A stretch of DNA of 12,670 nt. Source: an uncultured Alphaproteobacteria bacterium. GTDB taxonomy: Bacteria; Pseudomonadota; Alphaproteobacteria; Rs-D84. The notes beneath the pieces were generated by a model, which had not been told where the DNA came from, ran no database searches, and saw nothing but the letters and a program-made list of their open reading frames with translations. Position 1 is the stretch's first letter; each line of letters opens with the position of its first letter. The translations under genes were made by a program, and so were the position numbers. The stretch spans positions 1 to 12,670 of the forward strand of contig CALXNF010000059.1 of NCBI GenBank assembly GCA_944389685.1. Direction: 5' to 3'. Shown here piece after piece: positions 7,946 through 12,670 of this stretch.

Positions 7946-8228
7946 TTATCGCACCTTACATTTATCACAAAGAGTAGCAATTTCACGGGCTGTGTCTATT
8001 ATCTCTTTTTGAAATCGTCTTAAATCATATACGGGAACACATTTTTCTTCTTTTTCAGATGTTTTCAACGTACCATCTTTACATAAAAACTCTTTTATTC
8101 GTTCACCACCTATTATTGGATAGACCTCTCGTTTTAAATTTTTATAATCAAACTCAACAATGCTCTTCACGCCCCAAGCAAAAATCGCAAACATCTAAGT
8201 TAATTTTGTTTTCTTGTATACCCCCCAT
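7946..8228 (-). pseudogene. Small four-cysteine (CxxC...CxxC) protein, frame broken by one extra G
   Basis: The frame ending at 7946 is open for 82 codons from an ATG at 8194, but that ATG has no ribosome site and follows a stop directly. Another ATG at 8228 has AAAGAGG (8237-8243) eight bases upstream and reads MGGIQENKINLDVCDFCLG before stopping a few codons later. If the four-G run (plus-strand 8172-8175) had three G, this would read on as LGVKSIVEFDYKNL into the long frame, giving a 93-residue protein with CDFC near its start and CDKC three residues before its end. Such paired CxxC motifs suggest a zinc-binding mini-domain; I do not recognise the family. It may be a true pseudogene, a phase-variable G run or a sequencing error. 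It lies just after an operon terminator and before valS. Confidence 0.6.
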
Positions 8229-8296
8229 AACTAAAACCTCTTTTAAAGAAAAAATCACAAAAAACACGAATAGAATTCTATGTATTTAATAATATG

Positions 8297-8327
8297 GACA
8301 ATAAAACCGCCGCAAATGCGACGGTTT
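8297..8327 (-). terminator. Strong intrinsic terminator closing the right-hand operon
   Basis: On the minus strand a ten-pair stem (8318-8327 with 8304-8313, one G-U pair, AAACCG outer part) closes a four-base loop and is followed by TTTTATT. It is the best terminator downstream of the seven-gene unit, although it lies about 360 bases after the last frame; the palindrome at 8518-8550 could stop some transcripts earlier. Confidence 0.8.
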
Positions 8328-8517
8328 GAATTTTCTGGTCGGGTTCAAATATTGTACCCTGTGGCACATACAAAATCGGCTAAAACACATACGGTATGAA
8401 AGAAAAAACAGGGAAAAACAGGTAATTTTTGCAAAAAACGGGTATTTTGACCAAAATCCACACAACTTGTACTAGAATTCACACACAGTTTTCTAAGCAC
8501 TTGCGCTCTACCCACCC

Positions 8518-8551
8518 AAAAATTCCCTGCAAAAATAACAGGGAATTTTTT
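8518..8551. terminator. Long palindrome, terminator-like in both directions
   Basis: AAAAATTCCCTG (8518-8529) and CAGGGAATTTTT (8539-8550) form a twelve-pair stem around a nine-base loop, with T runs on the outer side in both directions. It could end transcription of the operon from the right. Its core word is the same CAGGGAATT found in the repeats beside it. Confidence 0.55.
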
Positions 8552-8557
8552 GGACTA

Positions 8558-8589
8558 TATCAGGGAATTATCAGCGAATATCAGGGAAT
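8558..8589 (+). repeat. Three tandem 10-11 base repeats, TATCAGGGAAT type
   Basis: TATCAGGGAAT, TATCAGCGAA and TATCAGGGAAT follow one another with a spacing of 10-11 bases, one helical turn. Together with the CAGGGAATT arms of the palindrome just to the left, five CAGGGAATT-like words occur within 70 bases. I recall similar words repeated in alphaproteobacterial intergenic and integrase-side DNA, but cannot check this. Protein-binding iterons or a recombination-site accessory array are possible. Confidence 0.6.
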
Positions 8590-8669
8590 TTAATAAGCTA
8601 ACAGCGAAGCCCATTTTTATCTTGTTTTTCAAGGTGTATGTGATATTTTTCGAGAAAAGGAGCCCCGAC

Positions 8670-8711
8670 ATGCCCGGGTATATTTTTTATATAAAACCTT
8701 GTATCTTATAA
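8670..8711 (+). pseudogene. Possible remnant of a GIY-YIG nuclease gene start
   Basis: AAAGGAG followed by seven bases and ATG looks like a good translation start. The frame gives MPGYIFYIKPCIL and stops. MPGYIYIL is a common N-terminus of small GIY-YIG endonucleases. The similarity ends after about ten codons, where the 3' end of the opposing minus-strand frame begins, so a deletion or junction near 8690 would explain it. The match is short and may be chance. Confidence 0.25.
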
Positions 8712-8970
8712 TCTCCTTTCGACGAATTGTATTCGTTTCCTATTTTCAATTTGCCGTACACTATCAATTCTGATACACTCACATAAATTTTATTATGCAA
8801 ACATTCCAATACCAAATGTTCGCTATTTTGGTATTCATTATTAGTTTTGTATTTCAACACTTTAGCTACAAGATAGCCATCGATATACCAGCCATCGCTT
8901 AACGGGTCAAACTGCGGGACCTGTATTTCGTAAGTTTGTTAGATACAAACTCATAAACAGCTTTTTGCAT
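8687..8970 (-). pseudogene. Small unrecognised protein after the GreA-like gene, one-base frame break near its start
   Basis: An ATG at 8970, only 5 bases after the preceding stop, opens MQKAVYEFVSNKLTKY and then runs into a stop. In the neighbouring frame, open between a stop at 8939-8941 and the stop at 8687-8689, lie 83 codons with protein-like composition (WYIDGYLVAKVLKY, then HLVLECLHNKIYVSVSEL). That long frame has no usable start codon of its own. Adding one A to either AAA run between 8925 and 8940 joins the two parts into a protein of about 94 residues. The family is not recognised; the product looks like a small soluble beta-rich protein. It is probably the last gene of the operon, now broken, or an error in a homopolymer. 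Confidence 0.5.
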
Positions 8971-8975
8971 TACAG

Positions 8976-9467
8976 CTAACGCATTTTTTCAATACTTAGC
9001 ACCTTTACTTTGAAAGTACCCATGGGTATCTTGATAACACGCTCGTCGCCAACTTTTGCCCCCATCAATGGCGATACAATAGGCGCATTATAACTATAAA
9101 TTAGTTTTTTATGATTTTCTGCTCCCAAAGGAACAATACCTATAGTTTTTTCTATTTGTTTCAAATTAGCTAGATTCTCTTCCAGGACCCTAACCAAACA
9201 GTAAAGCCCTACAACTTTTGGGATTGCAGGAACAACCTCGGTAAAAATACGTAATTTATCCAAATCTCGCATTGCTTGAAACAACTTGTCCTCTGTCAAC
9301 TTTTCTTCTCTAGTCGCACTTTCATAAGCGAAGTTATCGTGCCAAGAATTAGTATCCCCCTCAAAAGCTGAATTTTTTTCACAACGAATACGTTCTAAAT
9401 CTTTTTCAATTTGTTGAACTCTTGCTTTACTGGCCTGCATATATTCTTTTGTTACGAAAATCGTCAT
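8976..9467 (-). CDS. Divergent GreA/GreB-like transcription factor
   Basis: The protein has 163 residues, close to the 158 of E. coli GreA. Residues 10-75 form a charged coiled-coil hairpin, and about 122-162 match the FKBP-like C-terminal domain of Gre factors (YNAPIVSPLMGAKVGD, then IPMGTFKVKVLSIEK). Gre factors enter the RNA polymerase secondary channel and trigger cleavage of backtracked RNA using acidic residues at the coil tip. Here the tip reads GDTNSWHDNFAYES (37-50) instead of the usual GDLSENAEYHAA, so one Asp in WHDN and another before it may serve. This makes it a divergent paralogue rather than the housekeeping GreA. AAGGAT, five bases before the ATG, overlaps the stop of the upstream hydrolase gene (9-base gap), so the two are co-expressed. 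Confidence 0.75.
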   Translation of the reverse strand: MTIFVTKEYMQASKARVQQIEKDLERIRCEKNSAFEGDTNSWHDNFAYESATREEKLTEDKLFQAMRDLDKLRIFTEVVPAIPKVVGLYCLVRVLEENLANLKQIEKTIGIVPLGAENHKKLIYSYNAPIVSPLMGAKVGDERVIKIPMGTFKVKVLSIEKMR

Positions 9468-9476
9468 AATCGATCC

Positions 9477-10142
9477 TTATCTTTGTATTGTTTGACCGCG
9501 CACACACACCCCAGCAAACCCATTATTCTGTGCAAAAATCCGCACAGCCCTTAATTCTCTCTGTGGCACATGCATCAACCAAGTTTTGTTTTTTATATTA
9601 TATGGCGCATTATTTAATTCGTCAATATTTGTGTGGGTAGGGTTTTTAATAAATGTTGTCTCATGAAATATCACTTCAGCTCTTTTAGCAAAGTCTGTAT
9701 TTAGCAGAGAATTGTTTGTATCCCCAGAATAAAACAACTTGCCATCAACTAACATACTGGTATTTAATTCTTCGTTCGGAACATGTGGTGTTTCAAAAGT
9801 TTCAAGTTTTACACCATCGGATTGCTTCAGCGGTCTCCAACTTGTATCTGATATACCCATAATTCTCAATAAATTGGTGCAATCTACACCCCCAATAATA
9901 AGTTGTTTTCCTAATTTGTATTTGGAATACAACACCAGTGTGGATAATGAACCTGTATGATCACCGTGCAAATGCGAAATCAAAACAATATCAATCAATG
10001 GTATAAGTTTGTTTCTCTGCAACTCTGGGAAAACAGTGAATCCGCAATCCAACAAGACCCCCAACCCAACATCTGTTTGATATAATAAAGAGGTGTTATA
10101 CCCACTAAAAGCATCATTTGCTCCGATCACATGTATTTTCAT
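9477..10142 (-). CDS. Metallo-beta-lactamase-fold hydrolase (RNase Z-like group)
   Basis: The protein has 221 residues. SHLHGDHTGS (56-65) is the HxHxDH metal site (H57, H59, D61, H62). LLDCG (30-34) precedes it, and further likely ligands are the His of ETPHV, the Asp of YSGDT and the His of LMHV, in the usual order. This should hold two zinc ions and hydrolyse a phosphodiester or similar bond. The short compact form, the FHETTF stretch and the absence of extra domains resemble RNase Z and cyclic-nucleotide phosphodiesterase relatives more than beta-lactamases or glyoxalases. Two starts are possible; MKIHVIGA at 10142 has AAAGGTG nine bases away and fits the family, while the ATG at 10154 has a four-base spacing. 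It lies 14 bases after the CYTH gene. The substrate is unknown. Confidence 0.85.
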   Translation of the reverse strand: MKIHVIGANDAFSGYNTSLLYQTDVGLGVLLDCGFTVFPELQRNKLIPLIDIVLISHLHGDHTGSLSTLVLYSKYKLGKQLIIGGVDCTNLLRIMGISDTSWRPLKQSDGVKLETFETPHVPNEELNTSMLVDGKLFYSGDTNNSLLNTDFAKRAEVIFHETTFIKNPTHTNIDELNNAPYNIKNKTWLMHVPQRELRAVRIFAQNNGFAGVCVRGQTIQR

Positions 10143-10156
10143 AACATTATACACCT

Positions 10157-10945
10157 TTACTTAAACAACAACTCAGGAATTTCCTTTATATTCATCCCTT
10201 TGTTTCTATATAAATCTTCTGTATTGCACGACACAACATCGTCCCACGAATAGCCACACTTGTTCAAAATCTCACGACAAGTATTTTCATTGTCAAATTC
10301 AATTTCCATATACGGGTCTAACAAAGGCCAATGATCTATATCTATTTCTGCATCTTTGTACTTGTATTGTATACGTTCTTTTTCTTGAACATTACGTTTT
10401 GCAAAACCCAGCGCGCTCAACAACGCATCTGTGGCATCAACATCATCAACCCTTATCTCAAACTCCCCAACTTTTTGGACTTTTGAGTTATTCTTTTCAA
10501 ATACATGTTTGACCGTCAACGTTGTTTTATCGCCAGTTCTACGTAAGCGAATCCATTTATTAGGATTGACTCCCATATTCAAAATTTTTGGTGTAACGGC
10601 TAAAAATTCCAGTTCTTTCACATCATTTATTTTGTTAACAATATCCTGCAAGCTTTCCACCGCATATTTGCTCAAAATTGGCTGTACATCTTCTTCTAAC
10701 AATAAATCTTCCACTTCCACCAACAAAGTTTTTAAACGTTGTTTGTACGAAGTCATTTCTAATACACCTTTCGAATGATTTAACTTGAATAAAATTTCTT
10801 GATATCTATGTGCAATTGTAGGTAAATCATAGGTATATATTTTTTGCAAGTTTTTCCCCACAAAAATAGCGCCCATTTCTTTTAAGGTTCGTTCAACATC
10901 GTTGATAGATACATTTAATATCTTTATCTCTGTTTCCATACTCAT
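10157..10945 (-). CDS. CYTH-domain protein (CyaB / thiamine-triphosphatase-like)
   Basis: The protein has 262 residues. METEIKIL (3-10) contains the ExExK signature that starts CYTH domains, a beta-tunnel fold that binds triphosphates with metal ions. Later tunnel strands are visible: KWIRLRR, TTLTVKH, GEFEIRV, DAEIDIDHWP and YMEIEFD, each giving the alternating charged residues expected. Between the first strand and these is an inserted helical part (about 60-115). Family members are class IV adenylate cyclases, thiamine triphosphatases, polyphosphatases or RNA triphosphatases; the exact reaction cannot be read. The start at 10945 overlaps the radical SAM stop as ATGA and has AAGGGGG eight bases upstream, while the ATG at 10951 is too close to that site. 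Translation is probably coupled to the gene before. Confidence 0.85.
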   Translation of the reverse strand: MSMETEIKILNVSINDVERTLKEMGAIFVGKNLQKIYTYDLPTIAHRYQEILFKLNHSKGVLEMTSYKQRLKTLLVEVEDLLLEEDVQPILSKYAVESLQDIVNKINDVKELEFLAVTPKILNMGVNPNKWIRLRRTGDKTTLTVKHVFEKNNSKVQKVGEFEIRVDDVDATDALLSALGFAKRNVQEKERIQYKYKDAEIDIDHWPLLDPYMEIEFDNENTCREILNKCGYSWDDVVSCNTEDLYRNKGMNIKEIPELLFK

Positions 10946-11703
10946 CTGCATATCCCCCTTAATCTTTTGAGAATTATATCTTTGCCATTCAAATTATAAC
11001 ACAAGTTTCCATCAGGCGTAATCACCAAATACTTGCTTTCCAGCGTTTTTTTATCTCTAAATGTTAGATTATAATGAATTATATTCTCTATGTACATTTG
11101 TTTTACTTTTTCAAACTGTTCTAGTGTTATAGAAGTATCTTGAAATGTACTAATTGCCCTACCTCTGATTGGAGATACTTGAAACAGTCTTACTCCATCT
11201 ATTGGGGAATTATTAAGAAAGTCTATCAACTGCGGCATGGTGTGTAAATTGTACCGATTGACAACAACATTGACCACAACCTTCTTTTGCGGATCGTATT
11301 GCTTTATGCGGTCAATAGCGGAAACAACCCGCAAATAATGACTCTTTCCTCGCCCCAATCTGTAGTTCACCTCATCAGCAACACTATCCAAAGATAGTGT
11401 AAACGTAGCCAAAAATTGACCTATTTGTTTCAGTCTTTTATCAGTCAGTAGAGATGCGTTGGTATTGATTTTGTTCACAATTCCATTTACATATGCTTTT
11501 TCCAACAATGTTGACAAATGTTCATACAACAATGGTTCTCCTCCAGACCAAGTCAGTTTTTTTATGCCTTGCTGTATCAAATAATCAAGAATCGCTGTAT
11601 TTTCCACCAACGAACATTCAGGCAATGCCTGTGCCCGAAAGCAATAAATACAATTTTGATTACATTTAGATGTGATATTCCAACATAATTCGTTATCGTT
11701 CAC
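10942..11703 (-). CDS. Radical SAM enzyme with viperin-like features
   Basis: The protein has 253 residues. CNQNCIYC (14-21) is the CxxxCxxC motif (C14, C18, C21) that binds the [4Fe-4S] cluster, and SGGEPLL (53-59) binds the amino group of S-adenosylmethionine. The middle shows LSLDS, then NYRLGRGK and VVNRYN followed by VRLFQVSP. These blocks resemble the SCDS, GRG, VINRFN and WKVFQ segments of viperin, the antiviral enzyme that turns CTP into a chain-terminating nucleotide. It is shorter than typical viperins and lacks a long C-terminal extension, so membership in that family is uncertain; a peptide- or RNA-modifying enzyme is also possible. The start codon is GTG, in a GTGA overlap with the methyltransferase stop, with AGAGG upstream. 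Its stop overlaps the CYTH start. Confidence 0.85.
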   Translation of the reverse strand: MNDNELCWNITSKCNQNCIYCFRAQALPECSLVENTAILDYLIQQGIKKLTWSGGEPLLYEHLSTLLEKAYVNGIVNKINTNASLLTDKRLKQIGQFLATFTLSLDSVADEVNYRLGRGKSHYLRVVSAIDRIKQYDPQKKVVVNVVVNRYNLHTMPQLIDFLNNSPIDGVRLFQVSPIRGRAISTFQDTSITLEQFEKVKQMYIENIIHYNLTFRDKKTLESKYLVITPDGNLCYNLNGKDIILKRLRGICR

Positions 11704-12419
11704 TTTTGCCTCTTTTTCTGCGCTAAGACATACCCAAAACGATGATAATGATGGTATGGGTGTTCTGTGTGTGCATATTCAAACGACGGTTTATTATTTT
11801 CTCTAATAGAGATAACATTCCATTGTTCTGGTTCAAAAAACTCCATCATTTGTCCTTTGCGAAAATACTTCACTGCTGGATACGCAACAAAATCTTGCTC
11901 ATCGATAGCCATCATATAATCAACGTATAAAAACCCCCCATCCTTTACTATATCTTGAATAACCCTTGTTTTTTCTTGCAGCGTCTTTCTAGCATTTAAA
12001 GAATACTGATATGAACAAGATGTAAAAACCACATCAAAGTTTTCTTTTGGCGGATTAGCATAAAAATCAAGCTCTTCAACATTAACTAAAGACTCCACCC
12101 TCTCTAACTTTATCTTTTCTAAACACCCTATATACGACATCTGTTTTGTAGGAAATGGTTCCAAGGACTGTTTACCTGAATATGGAATTGGCTTAGTGTG
12201 TTTAAAAATCGGGAACTCTTTGGTTGCCCCATACAATGCGGACTTATCAACCTCGTATCCGGTGACATGATGTCCTTTACGGGCAAATGGAAATAAGAAT
12301 TTTCCGTCCGAACAGCCTACAACACATGCTGTAAAATTTCCATCAAATGTATTTTCAGCCAATTTGATTAAATTATATAATCTGGTCGGTGGCCGTCCCC
12401 AGATACTTTTGGTTTTCAT
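11700..12419 (-). CDS. Class I SAM-dependent methyltransferase-like protein
   Basis: The protein has 239 residues. ACVVGCSDGKFLFPFARKG (31-49) is motif I of Rossmann-fold methyltransferases, where the glycine loop holds S-adenosylmethionine. GYEVD (54-58) ends with the acidic residue that binds the ribose. NFDVVFTSCS (127-136) is the motif IV region and DGGFLYVDY the following strand. The C-terminus is rich in histidine and tyrosine (HTEHPYHHYHRFGYV). The protein resembles small-molecule methyltransferases of the TehB or thiopurine type; no nucleic-acid-binding domain is attached. AAAGGCG lies five bases before the ATG at 12419, and the stop of the upstream frame ends one base before this start. 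The substrate is unknown; the operon suggests it works on the same molecule as the radical SAM enzyme. Confidence 0.75.
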   Translation of the reverse strand: MKTKSIWGRPPTRLYNLIKLAENTFDGNFTACVVGCSDGKFLFPFARKGHHVTGYEVDKSALYGATKEFPIFKHTKPIPYSGKQSLEPFPTKQMSYIGCLEKIKLERVESLVNVEELDFYANPPKENFDVVFTSCSYQYSLNARKTLQEKTRVIQDIVKDGGFLYVDYMMAIDEQDFVAYPAVKYFRKGQMMEFFEPEQWNVISIRENNKPSFEYAHTEHPYHHYHRFGYVLAQKKRQK

Positions 12420-12420
12420 T

Positions 12421-12670
12421 TTATCGCCTTTTTGTATAAAAATTACAAGTGTATCCTTTGGTAGTAGTATAATTTTCTAACAGCACTTGAATCTGTGCCA
12501 TTGTCATACCATTAACAACTAAACGACATATTTTGCCATCTTCCATTGGATTAAGCATTGGTTCTGGTGGCAGTATCACACGATAGTCAGAATAGCATTT
12601 TACCTCAAAATCTATATTCTTATCTGTATTGCGTAGTATTTTGATTTGTGGATCTATGCACTGTGAACAA
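12421..12670 (-). CDS. 3' end of an unrecognised gene, cut by the window edge
   Basis: An open frame of 82 codons runs from the right edge to a TAA at 12421-12423, one base before the methyltransferase start. It begins with CSQCIDPQIKIL, has KCYSDYRVILPPEPM in the middle and ends GYTCNFYTKRR. Composition is protein-like, with several cysteines (a CxxC at the edge). No family is recognised from this fragment. The one-base gap shows it belongs to the same transcript, so the operon promoter must lie beyond the window. Confidence 0.65.
   Translation of the reverse strand, partial: CSQCIDPQIKILRNTDKNIDFEVKCYSDYRVILPPEPMLNPMEDGKICRLVVNGMTMAQIQVLLENYTTTKGYTCNFYTKRR

Larger units (their letters stand above)
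8229..8686. other. Long spacer without an intact gene
   Basis: No open frame of convincing length or codon style is seen on either strand. The stretch holds the operon terminator at 8297-8327, an AT-rich segment with scattered CAGGGAA words (8400-8430), a 33-base palindrome (8518-8550), phased repeats (8558-8589) and a short plus-strand frame starting at 8670. The pattern suggests the edge or scar of a mobile or recombined segment rather than ordinary intergenic DNA. Confidence 0.5.

Noticed and set aside
8330..8365. Possible att site from the words GGTTCAAAT and CCTGTGGCACA
   Set aside because: No matching tRNA end or second copy of useful length was found in the window.
8490..8520. tRNA-like fragment on the minus strand (TGGGTAGAGCGCAAG)
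   Set aside because: It resembles a D arm but no acceptor, anticodon or T stem can be formed around it.
8558..8589. CRISPR array
   Set aside because: Repeat units are only 10-11 bases with no spacers, and no cas genes are near.

Overview
The window is AT-rich and looks like a host-associated or gut-type alphaproteobacterium. The main hints are a valyl-tRNA synthetase of the type found in Rickettsia and archaea, a GH108-type lysozyme, small intergenic spaces and a low-GC codon style. The lineage is inferred, because there is no rRNA in the window.

Left part (1-2340): a TspO/MBR membrane protein gene reads leftward and ends in a hairpin terminator. A tRNA-Arg(UCU) gene reads rightward with its own promoter, and a small glycosyltransferase-like gene follows 20 bases behind its CCA end. 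A six-helix HdeD/DUF308-type membrane protein gene reads leftward. From 1736 on, every convincing gene is on the minus strand.

Middle part (2418-8228): a 173-residue GH108-like lysozyme has a good promoter followed at once by a terminator-like hairpin. Next come a 604-residue protein of unknown function with a strong promoter and a 17-base palindrome near its predicted start of transcription, then valS with its own promoter and terminator. After these lies a small four-cysteine protein gene that appears broken by one extra G.

Spacer (8229-8686): this has no intact gene. It holds a strong minus-strand terminator, a long palindrome, helically spaced CAGGGAA repeats, and a 13-codon plus-strand reading frame that resembles the start of a GIY-YIG nuclease.

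Right part (8687-12670): this is the most interesting region, a compact minus-strand operon. In order of transcription it holds the 3' end of an unrecognised gene cut by the window edge, a class I SAM methyltransferase-like protein, a radical SAM enzyme with some viperin-like features, a CYTH-domain triphosphate enzyme, a metallo-beta-lactamase-fold hydrolase, a divergent GreA/GreB-like factor, and a small unrecognised protein whose frame is broken near its start. Gaps are 1, -4, -4, 14, 9 and 5 bases, two of them stop/start overlaps, so the proteins are probably made together. I do not recognise this gene combination. It could be a nucleotide- or RNA-directed pathway, possibly defensive, but no substrate can be read from the sequence.
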